Below are positions 26,960 through 36,638 of a stretch of 64,000 nt of DNA, piece by piece. Position numbers and translations under genes: made by a program. Position 1 is the stretch's first letter, and the number at the start of each line of letters is the position of its first letter. The notes under the pieces were generated by a model. It was given only the letters and a program-made list of their open reading frames with translations. It made no database searches and was not told where the DNA came from. Source of the stretch: Larimichthys crocea (taxonomy: Eukaryota; Chordata; Actinopteri; Sciaenidae); contig NC_040012.1 of assembly GCF_000972845.2 (NCBI RefSeq), positions 13,786,056 through 13,850,055 of the forward strand, in the 5' to 3' direction.

Positions 26960-27922
26960 CAGGGGTGAAGGAAGTATTTAGATCATTTACTTTATTAAAA
27001 GTACTACTACTACACTATAACAATGCTCTGTTACAAGTATAGGCACCCAGCTCGAACACTGTTCTGCTTGTTACCTCCTGGCAGCTTTTACTACCAGGCC
27101 ATCAGATTTATTAAAGGCCCAGTGTGTAACATTTAAGGATATCTATTGACAGAAATTAAATATCATATTTATAACTATGTTTTCATGAATGAAGCTTTTA
27201 TATCTACACATTCCTCTTCTACGCAGTCCGCCCTTTTGAACCACTTTGTTTCTACAGAAGCCCAGAATTAACAAATCAAACACTGGCTCTTCACTGGACC
27301 TTTCACTTTTTACTTTTTAAGTTTTGGCCACGTACTTCTTGAACCAGAGAGGGAGAGAAATCAAACTTCACCACTAGATGCCACTAAATTCTACATACTG
27401 GACCTTTAATAGGATTGCTGTCTGTAACCATGACTGTTGCTACAGTGCTAGGACTTGATTTTTTTTGTGTGTAATTCTTTTATAAAACACCTGTCACTTC
27501 ACTCTGTCTGCAGAAATGTAGACAACCAGGACTGCTGCCATACTACCATGACTGATACTCACACTGCACAGTACCCCTGTATGCACTTGTCACTTTACTC
27601 TTACTCTTAATATTTTAAACAGTGTAGTACATCCTACTTATATAGTATGTTCATATCTATTCATACAGTGATACCTCTCCAATACTGTTATATACTTGAC
27701 ACAACCTTTTCACATTATATTTTTTTATCTTCTTCATCTAGTGCTGTCACCACAGCTAGTGCTGTTAATGCTGAGCTGACCAATTCTTCTCATCCAACAC
27801 ATTTTATTGTACTGCTGACACTGTGTTAACTTAAAACTGAAATCTGAAACTGAAAACTGTGTATACAGCAAAGTATTACAAGTACTGAAAGTAAAAGTAC
27901 TCAGTGCAGAAAAAGACCCCTG
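26960..27922 (+). repeat. hAT-like short element, host of a nested MITE
   Basis: The left end is CAGGGGTGAAGGAAGTATTTAG. The right end, read in reverse, is CAGGGGTCTTTTTCTGCACTG, and the AAGTAAAAGTACTCAGTGCA block is shared with the copies at 2072 and 5063. No clear 8-bp target duplication was seen, so the borders are approximate. Confidence 0.45.
27111..27409. repeat. MITE with inverted termini, nested
   Basis: The left end is TTAAAGGCCCAGTGTGTAAC and the right end, reverse-complemented, is TTAAAGGTCCAGTATGTAGA, an inverted repeat of about 20 bp with three mismatches. It is about 300 bp long and encodes nothing. It sits inside the hAT-like repeat at 26960-27922, so it inserted later. Confidence 0.65.
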
Positions 27923-29799
27923 TGACTGATATATACTATATATTTTTATTTTATTTAATTATCTGTTTTATTTATTAATTTATTTTTATTAAGGTTTTCT
28001 GCAATATACAGACATACATACATAACATATAACATCATACATAACATTATCGAACTATATTCTGCAAGGGTCCATTCTGCATTATGAGTAATTTCACTTT
28101 TGTATATTGAACTGATTAAAATCCCTCATCACCACCATCCACCATCTATATTGTATAGTATTTTCTAGGTAAAACTCAAGGTTAGTAGACTTTTTCACAT
28201 TTTTAGTACTTAATTGGACCACCGACCACTGAACTTTCCAACACAAACACCCGGGAAAGACACAGAGAACCAGTTTGGCTTCCTGATGTAGGTTATTCAG
28301 TGTCACAGCCGACTATGATTACAAGAGCTCTATCAGAAAGACATGTACATTTAAGAAATCTAAAAAAGAAAACAAACATAAGAAACACATAATTTAAAGA
28401 GAGCAAGAATACAAACTTGGGAAAACATAGTCTACAAAAGTGTGGTACATGCAGTGGTATTAGTATATATAACTGTGAAGCAAGCCAGGACGCATAAAAA
28501 AGCTGGACTCTTAAAATCCCCTCTCTCTGTGAAGCTTGCTGCACTCACTGCAGATTGTTTATACAGTCATCTGTCTTGCTTACTTCCCTTTTTAAGAATA
28601 TGCCTACAAAAGGCTGAGCATAGCATAACATTACATAGCTATGCATAGCGTAGTATGTAACATTTTACACACACATATGCAACAGAGAGATACTAACTCA
28701 AAGTATCTAATCATTACTAGGTCATGTGTTTCTGATAAATATAAACTCTTTGCATGAAGCATCAGATATGATTAAAAAAAAGGGACATACATGGTGTACT
28801 GTTATATTTGGATAAGCAGACTTAGAGAGAAAGATCAACAAAATGTTCCTCATTATCAGACTTTTAAAAACAGACTGTGTCAGTCAGGATAACGATGAGA
28901 GAAAGCTTGAAAGTTCTACTTTCTCACCAATGAACAATGATTGACACCATGCAGGATCATGCTCAAAGCATGAAAGCTGCATGTCACAGAATCATTGACA
29001 AGACGAGTTAAATTTAAATTTTAAATATTAAATATTAACAGTTGTATGGGAGTAGATAGAACGACTAATGTATTGATCAATTTAAAAAATCGATTTATAA
29101 AGGATGATAATTGATGATGGTACAGAGACTTCAAACATACCATAAAATTCTTTGATATCTGTATTTATTCCTGAGGAAATACTAAACAGGTAAAGTCAGA
29201 TGAGCAACAACTGAGATACGGAGTGCAGGGGCCCATTCCACAGTGTGTTTCCCAGAAACTCTGATTTTATGTGAAGATCTACTTCAACTAACCACAGGAT
29301 TTTTTGTTCCCCCTGAATGTGGTTCCCCGACAACTCTGATGAGTCATGACTGTGAACCCATTGAGGTGATATACTGTAACTGGGCCAAGTGACTACAATT
29401 CCTTTCCAGCACAAACAAATCAAACAACAAAGCTTTAGAAAACAACCTTTTCCTGCTATACAATGGAGCCTGTATAAAGAGATATGATCTGAGCTATTCA
29501 CCAAAATAAAACAAAATCATACCAAGTATCCAGTGAACTCTTAGACTGAAACTAAATTTTAAATCTCCTTGAGAAAAATGACACACATTGTTGTGTCAGA
29601 TAAACGTATGGGCGACTTTAAACTTTGAAAGTCAGCTAAAGTAACAAAATGGAAATACTAAAGTACAATATGTACAAGTAAGTCATTTAATCACAGTTTT
29701 TATAACTATTTAAGCAATTTTAATGCAAAGATGCCAAACATTTATTGGCTTCAACTTCAAATGTGAGATTTTCCCTTTTATTTTTCCTTTTGACTGCAA

Positions 29800-29946
29800 T
29801 GTTTCGACTGTTGATGCTCCTACACAAGCTTTGTATATCTATTTCAATATCTATTTATATGTTCTTTGCACTAGATGCTCAATTACATTTTGTTGTCTCA
29901 GTACTTGTACTTTGTGCAATGAACATAAAGTTGAATCTAATCTAAT
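29800..29946 (+). repeat. LINE 3' tail
   Basis: The ending TTGTACTTTGTGCAATGAAC, then ATAAAGTTGAATCTAATCTA, is a typical fish LINE 3' terminus with a polyadenylation-like ATAAA and tandem TCTAA units. No coding part is present. Confidence 0.5.
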
Positions 29947-30537
29947 CAGATTTAATATTTAATCATTTTAACTGATTTTTAAAAAATAACTTTAATAGAT
30001 TTTGGTAGGACAAAACGTCCACTGTGAAGGTGTCTCTTGGTGGCCATGAGACCTTATGATGGTCATTTCTCAATACTTGAGGAATTTTCTTTTTTTTACA
30101 AACCAAATAATCAAATTTATTCATCTCAAAATAAATCACTCATATTGGAACTTTTCTCACATTTTGACATGAAACAGTAGCGTAGACACAGGTGTTTCCA
30201 ATGATACTAATTAGGGATCTGTTCCATTCAGGTCAAACACAGTGTATGGGGGATGCTGCTGTGCCGTGCATGTTGGCTCATTGGAAAAGCTCTGATGCAA
30301 TAAATGTAAGCTTAATTAGGATAATTGCTAACACCTGTGTTTGCCTACCATTTCATGTCATTGATTGCAGCTCCACCTGAACTAACTAGGTTTAAAAAAT
30401 AAAAATAATAAAAATTAATTATCTGATGCCACATGTTAACAAGTTTTAGTGTACAGCAGAGTTTTGTTTACATGATGTTGTTAGTGTGATACTTCCCTGA
30501 ACATGATCATTGCCCCCCTCTCTTCCTCCCCTCACCT

Positions 30538-30551
30538 GTTGCCATGGTAAC
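30538..30551. promoter_or_regulatory. RFX-type X box (perfect palindrome)
   Basis: GTTGCCATGGTAAC is a perfect inverted repeat matching the RFX consensus GTNRCC(N0-3)RGYAAC. It lies about 470 bp upstream of the ATG of the MHC class I-like gene, with a CCAAT box at 30762-30766 between them. X-box and CCAAT (Y-box) elements are the core of MHC promoters, but the distance to the start is longer than usual. Function is inferred. Confidence 0.45.
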
Positions 30552-30629
30552 CTACTATCCGGTTGGCTAGGAAACGGGTTTTTCAAGCCGGGTTTGACCT
30601 GTTAGTGAAACTATCTGTACTGTCTGTCC

Positions 30630-30631
<2 letters not shown>

Positions 30632-30701
<70 letters not shown>

Positions 30702-30708
30702 TGTGTCT
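30632..30708. repeat. (GT)n microsatellite
   Basis: About 75 bp of nearly pure GT repeat, broken by one TATGT unit near 30695. It lies between the X-box palindrome and the CCAAT box upstream of the MHC class I-like gene. It could form Z-DNA and is likely to vary in length between individuals. Confidence 0.97.
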
Positions 30709-31011
30709 ACATGTCTGATAAACACAAGTTGTCGGAGAACCGCCCATCCAGAGTATTTAAGCCAATCAGAAAACAAAGCATACTGAAACTGAAGGAAGAT
30801 GCACAGCGAGCGGAGGAAAGTTGGTGTGTTTAAATGGTGACAGGGGTACGTTAGGCTTTGTCAACGCTTCTCAGCTGGATGTGTTATTAGTAGCTCCAGC
30901 ACTGGTTACGCTTAAATGGCTTAAAACAATCCCTGCTATTTATAACACTCCGGTTCCGAGTTTTGACGATCGCTTGCCTTGATTGAAGTCGACAACAAGA
31001 AAACGTGAGAA

Positions 31012-33874
31012 ATGCATTGTCTCGGCATTCTTGTCATGTTGTGGGACCTGTCTCTGGCTTTCACTGCTCCAGTGGGTAAGAAGCTTGCCTCTTTTTGCAT
31101 TGCTTTGCTAGTAACCGAGAAATACAGAGAAGAAACTGGATAACACTGGCTCATGTACGCGTTAGCGACTGCACATTGATGTTCAGTAATGCAGTTTATT
31201 AAGATCCGTGCTGCTAGTTTTTATACTTTACGTTTCTACCAGGTAATTGCACAACTGACTTACAAAAGTATCGTGCAGCCACGCCTGCTGGATGTCAAAA
31301 GCCTGCAACTGAGTAAACCCTGCCTATGTGACATTTAGTGTGACAGATAATGTGTTCATCTGTGCTATCCTCCCATCCTATTTGGCAACAGATTGACACG
31401 ACTCAACATAACAGAAACAGTAATAATTAGTCCTTCTGTGACAGTGTCAACAAAAACTGGAAATAAAAAAATAAAATAAAAACATATCTTGTGTCTTGTA
31501 CCAATAAAACTGGTCACACAGTGTAGGTTCCTTTTTATTCTGCTTTAAAATGCAATGACTAGTTACTTTACAGATTTAAAAAAAAAAATCACCATGACCA
31601 GTGCACACTTAAAGGGACCATACCTTTTGAATAGATGCTTTTACTTTTGGTTTAACAGCTATAATTTATTCAGATTTTTAAACATTGCGGCAGAGCTGTT
31701 TCAAGATTTGAGTATTTTCTGTTTCATTCTAGATTATTTTGCATCTCCTGTTACATGAAAACATTCCTACAGGAATGTTTGAGTCTCCTTTTATACATGT
31801 TAAGGCATGTGTTTTGGTCTGTCTCCCTTTTAGACACCATAATAGTGCAGGTCCAGCAGTGGGGAGTGGTGGGTGCTCAGAGGGTCGTGGACCAGGTCCT
31901 CCTCAATGGAGTTTCTCTGACCGATGCAAGCCAGGAAGTTGACAACATTGTGCAAGCAATATCAGCTGACGCACTCCTTCCAACTCTTATCAGTGTGAAC
32001 CAGAGTTTACTTCCCAGTAAGAAAATCACCATTTTCTTGGAATGATTGTAATGTGAAAGTTGACAAGTTGTTTGTTAATAGACTTTATCTTACTCCCAAG
32101 AAAACCACACTGTTCTTCGTTCACGTGAATGCATCCTGGAGGGGTCTCAGCTGCACTGGACCGACCGTGTGTTCTGTGATGGGGAGGTTTATCTGACTCT
32201 AGACCACAGCGATATGTGGACAGCCCACGTACCACAGGCACTGGCCATCAAAGCCCTGTGGGACCAAGAAGTGCAACGCACAAAGACTGAGAGGATCCGC
32301 CTGGAGGAGGGATGTGTCAAACTTATGAGAGAATTGAGATTGTCTGAGGTGCAGTCAGGTATATATTCTTTCTTGCTTTTGATAATATTTCGAACATCAT
32401 CAAGCTTTAACAGTAACTATAATAGTAGCAAACGCGATGAATCATTAATCATATCAATAAGAATTATTTACAGCAATTCCCTCCCTCATGGCATTTTGAT
32501 TTTAGCCCTAACTTGATGTTCTTACGTGCTGTACTGACTTGTCTGCATTCGTCATGAGTGATTAGGAGTTTTATTGTAAGGCAGGACACATTCTAGCTTG
32601 TTCATTCACACTAGTGATAACAGATAAAATTAATCGCATTATTAGAGCATCTGTTCTGGGTATCTTTACCTTTTCTAGTTGTTTAGATTATTTTTAGGGT
32701 TAAAAATCAGGGTGCAGGAGCTTGAATACTGCTGGTGGTTGTGGATTGTAGCGGCAGCTGATGGCATTTCAGAGTCATATGATACAATGGGTGCTAAAAA
32801 TGAAAGGGTTATATGAAAGTAAGACCCCACTTTGTTCTTGTGATTTCAACAGTCCACCTCTACATTCAGTACCCATAAATCTGATGGTGATTTCAGTTTT
32901 GTTTACGTGCAGTTGAGTTACAATTTTTGAATTCTTTTCATAGCTCAAGGCATTCCTTTGCCTCAGTTTCTGATTCCTGTCATGGCACTTGTGGCATTCA
33001 TCGGACTAGTCTTGATCAGCCTTGTCCTCTCCAAAGGCTATGGTGAGTAAATAAGATTTTAACTTTCTGTTTGGATAACAATAAAAGAAGCTTTACAGCC
33101 ATTTATCACCGCATAGTTAAAAACAGCCTTCATGAAGCAGTAAAATGATTTATTCCCGTGGATGGAATGCAATCTTGTGTTGAATATCGTCAGAAAACAG
33201 CATGAACTTTGTAATCTTTACGTCTGCTTTAGTTTAATATCTCATTCACCCTGATGAAATGCAGCAGAACTTGGGTATTTTTTTCAAATGTGTCCTGTCA
33301 CATGACTTTTGGTATGGAGTCTCATACTCATGGGGAAATCTAAAGCGTAGTCATGTGTTTTGTCTTTCTCACACTCTCTGCCTAGGTTTGAGGCACCCTG
33401 GAGGTAAGACAACAACAATCTCTATGTTTTCTCTCAGGTCACTGTAGACTGTAGGCTTCTCAGTTAATAGTCATGGGGAAAGCTTGCTAGAGAGTTAAAT
33501 ATTAAATGAACTTAACGAACTCCTCATTCCTTTTCTTCGTGCTTTTTAATTTTCATGTGTGTTTTGTTCATCCTGAGTCACATTTGCAATACAATATGTA
33601 CAGTATGGCCTTGCTTTTATTACTCTATGACTACATTTGCCAGGTCAGATGACAGAGATGACAGTCTCTCAAATATAACTGAGTCCACATACACAGTTTT
33701 ATTGTTAATGATATGCAATAATCCTAAACAGTGACTGCACAGTTCATTGTGGCTTATTTCTTCCTTGTGTTTTTTGATTGCCTTGCAGGTGTTATTGGCT
33801 CTGTCATACATTACCCAAAGGATATGACTGATATGCCCCAAGAAATAAAGGGCAATGGTTACCGTACCTTGTAA
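31012..33874 (+). CDS. MHC class I-like membrane protein lacking the alpha3 domain
   Basis: Six coding exons: 31012-31075, 31834-32016, 32101-32358, 32944-33042, 33386-33403 and 33789-33874. They total 708 nt, 235 aa, and every intron is phase 1 as in MHC and Ig-family genes. In order: signal peptide MHCLGILVMLWDLSLAFTA; a 61-residue alpha1-like exon (TIIVQVQQW, VVDQVLLNGVSLTDASQEV); an 86-residue alpha2-like exon with RECILEGSQLHW, CDGEVYLTLDHSDMWTAH, PQALAIKALWDQEV and RLEEGCVKLMRELRL, which aligns with the class I alpha2 sheet and helix including the disulphide cysteines; a transmembrane exon (FLIPVMALVAFIGLVLISLVL); and two short cytoplasmic exons ending NGYRTL. There is no Ig-type alpha3 exon in the 585-bp intron between alpha2 and the membrane exon. 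EPCR/PROCR and ULBP-type proteins share the alpha1-alpha2 layout. An AATAAA at 34543-34548 probably ends the 3' UTR. Ligand and function are unknown. Confidence 0.82.
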
Positions 33875-34542
33875 TGCTAAGGTCCAGCTGATCAGGTTCA
33901 CATTTGAGCTTACACTTTCTATTGCTGCATGTCCTCTTGCTGATTTAACACTTTTCCTTCTGTGTATGGATAGTGTTGCTCCATGAATGTAACCAAAGAA
34001 GCTTTGCTACAGAACCAACAGCCTGTATGAAACGCATGTGGTCTGTATTTCAAACCACATAATTTTATGCACTTTAATGCATGTGTGTCACACTGTACAC
34101 TGGTGTTTTTATTGCATATGATTTTAAAACTTAAAAGAGTATATACACAGAGTACAATAAATGATATGTTCACTGGCTGCAGGAATAAGCTTCTTTTTGC
34201 ACAAATCCTAACGGTAAGAGCAGACTTTGATTTATGGACTAAGATATTCGAATAAACAATTTCTGTGGAAATATATGAATGTTCAATTTCAGGCATATTT
34301 AATACAATGCACAATGTTACAAACTGTCTTACAGTCCGTAGATAAAGCTCTGCTGAAACACGTGTTTTGTTTTGCCACTGTTTGACCGATTCCAGTAAAA
34401 CTCTGCTAAACACTGGATGGACAAAGTGTGTTAAGTTATCCAAAGAGTCAGATAGCACCGTGTTGTTTTTGGTTAAATCATATTATATATTTCTGTAAAT
34501 TTTTGTGAAAGTCTGTTTTCCTGGATCATTTGTAAATATTCA

Positions 34543-34548
34543 AATAAA
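34543..34548 (+). terminator. Poly(A) signal of the MHC-like gene
   Basis: AATAAA about 670 bases after the stop codon, followed within 30 bases by T-rich sequence. This gives a 3' UTR of about 690 nt. No earlier strong signal in the sense direction ends the UTR convincingly; an AATAAA at about 34156 is a possible alternative. Confidence 0.55.
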
Positions 34549-34704
34549 GATACTTTTATTGTACATTTAATTTATTTTGTCAGATTTTTTTTTTTTTTTG
34601 AATTAAAAAATAAAATAATCAATTGATACTTTTGTTGGTCATCCTCTAAGGAATATCCAAAATGAAGCACTTGATATAAACAGTTTGACTTTTTACATTC
34701 ACTG

Positions 34705-34885
34705 TTGTACTCTGCCTTAACAACTATTGATGAGACAGCTTATATTCAACAGAAAGAGTAGGACATTTGTGCCATGTTAATGATTATAGAGTTTTCAAAA
34801 TGGCATGTTGGTGTGATGGTTTAGAAGTTTGAACATGTGCAGCTCATTTCCATAATAATAGGAAAATATGGTAATTCTCTTGCTT
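34705..34885 (+). repeat. Local duplicate, left copy
   Basis: This block (TGATGAGACAGCTT, AGAGTAGGACAT, TTAATGATTATAGAG, TTTTCAAAATGGCA, CAGCTCATTTCCATAAT) recurs about 590 bp downstream, where it is split by a LINE tail. No coding content. Confidence 0.7.
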
Positions 34886-35294
34886 TTTAACACCAGCACA
34901 AAGAGCTGTATCAGCTGCAGTCTCAGATTATCCTTCTGCTTTCTTAAAACACATCATGACACACACACATTAAGGTCCAGATGTGATGTTTTAAACTGAT
35001 CAGAGTGGCCCTGTGTGAAGCCAAAATCTCATTTGTCTTTTTGTGGTGCTCAAAAGATAACTGTTGTTTGTTCAGATGTCAGTTCATGTCACTGTATGTA
35101 TATATTAGAGTGTACTGAATAAAAATCTCCAAAACAACTCTAGTTGTATCTTTTTGGGCTATGATGATGTTGGAGCACACTTTCATTTAATTAGCTTTAG
35201 GTAAGATTTTCATCTACTGAACCTGTGTGATTCATGTAATCTTTATTCAGAATATTATTCAGACTTCTATTGACTTTCTAGGTTTTTGTTGTTA

Positions 35295-35970
35295 GTGTTG
35301 TACGCTGCCTCATAAAATGCTGATGAGATGGCTTTTATCGATCAAGAAAAGAGTAGGACATGTGCACCTCATTAGTGATTATAGAGCACCTTCAGTCAGA
35401 GACTGCTGGCACGAAGATGCTCCACAGAGAGACACAAGAAGTCTTTCTTACCTGTGAGGATCAGTCTCTACAACTCCTCCCTCAAAATATCAGACGAGTT
35501 ATCGAACTTACTTGTGCAATATATAAGTGCAATCTTCCACACTGCACTTTAAACAATCAGTCTATTCTTTGTAGAGTCTCTCAAAGACTAAATTCTTTAT
35601 AAGGTTTTAGATTTACATATTGTATAGTTCACTGTTACTTGGCTTTTATGTTACTGTTACTGGTTTTATTTAACTGTTATTTATACCTGTGTATATAGTG
35701 TTAAAATGGATATCTTATAAGTGTATAGTGTTAAAGTTTTTTTTCTTTTTCTTGGGATTTTACTATCCAACCTCTATAGTGTTCATTACTACTATCTAAC
35801 TTACTGTTTGGGAGCTGCTGTAACGAACACAATTTTCCTGTGGGGGATTAATAAAGTATTTCTGATTCTGATTTGAAAATGGCAGACTCTCAAGTTTGTA
35901 TAATGATTTAGGAGTTTATACATTTTCAGCTGATTTCCATAATGACTGCTCCAAAAGAAAAAAGGGGAAA
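35295..35970 (+). repeat. Local duplicate, right copy, interrupted by a LINE tail
   Basis: The parts 35295-35385 and 35873-35970 match the two halves of the block at 34705-34885. They meet exactly at the point after ATTATAGAG where a LINE 3' tail is inserted. The empty arrangement is seen in the left copy. Confidence 0.7.
35386..35872 (+). mobile_element. LINE 3' end, 5'-truncated
   Basis: It ends GGGGGATTAATAAAGTATTT followed by CTGATTCTGATT tandem units, the usual 3' end of a fish LINE. A short frame upstream (LLPQNIRRVIELTCAIYKCN) looks like the C-terminal remnant of an ORF2-type protein, but I cannot assign the family. Confidence 0.5.
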
Positions 35971-36109
35971 CACGATCATTCCCTCAGTGGGATACTCACT
36001 GTTTTGGGTATTTTACGTTTCACACAGGGGTAGTACCACCTCTTGACCAGTAGATGGCAGTAAAAATTTGATGGGAAGAGAACGTCGATCTCGCCGGAAG
36101 TTCTCTCCA

Positions 36110-36231
36110 CCAATCACATGAACGCATTCGTAAACGTTGCCATAGCGACGCCAGGGAGATAACCGCAGCTCCTTGAACGAACCAATCACAGGGGCGCTTC
36201 AGGCATTTAAACCGTGTGGCGTCTACGTCAC
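36110..36231 (+). promoter_or_regulatory. cdc20 promoter elements
   Basis: Two CCAAT boxes (36110-36114 and 36182-36186), an X-box-like GTTGCCATAGCGAC (36136-36149, one mismatch to the RFX palindrome), a CHR-like TTTAAA (36206-36211) preceded by GGGGCGC, and a CRE half-site ACGTCA (36225-36230). CCAAT plus CHR is the usual arrangement of G2/M genes regulated by NF-Y and DREAM/B-Myb-MuvB. A probable noncoding exon follows at about 36240-36300, with donor GAG then GTGAGA at 36300/36301 and acceptor at 36616/36617. Confidence 0.5.
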
Positions 36232-36638
36232 GAAATTCAAAAAGAGAGAGAGAGAAACGGCCAGTGGTGCTACAGAGTGATACACGGTTTTCTTGACGAG
36301 GTGAGATTATTTAAAGTGCTACATTTATAATTCAGTTCAATTAGTCATTTAATGAAACTGCTAACGTGGCGGCTAATGCTACTGAAGTGAATCGCTTGTT
36401 TTTGGTCAATGATGGCTTGCGCGTGACTAGGTTTAGGTAATAGCTGTACCTACACACAATAATGTGTGGTTGCTAAAATAGTTCGAGCTCATGTTAAACG
36501 AAACCTTGTTTAATTTTAATCTAACTTAAGTTTTCTTGCTCACAGCAGCATGAATAATATTATGATCATATTATCATGATAATATTAGCCACTTAAACTT
36601 CACTTTTTGTGTGCAGATCGTGTGAAAACCTGGACAAA

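Larger units (their letters stand above)
26430..30530. other. Intergenic between ppp1r7 and the MHC-like gene
   Basis: No protein-coding exon is recognised. The interval holds a hAT-like repeat with a nested MITE (26960-27922), a degenerate palindromic repeat around 29226-29360 (GGGGCCCATTCCACAG type) and a LINE 3' tail at about 29800-29946. The rest is AT-rich and shows nothing I can name. Confidence 0.55.

Noticed and set aside
30633..30833. Cysteine-valine repeat protein
   Set aside because: It is translation of the (GT)n microsatellite.
32026..32241. Minus-strand frame across exon 3 of the MHC-like gene
   Set aside because: It is antisense to a well-supported exon and has no family resemblance.
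33919..34458. Minus-strand 179-codon open frame
   Set aside because: It lies antisense in the 3' UTR of the MHC-like gene, with no family match and no splice or promoter support.
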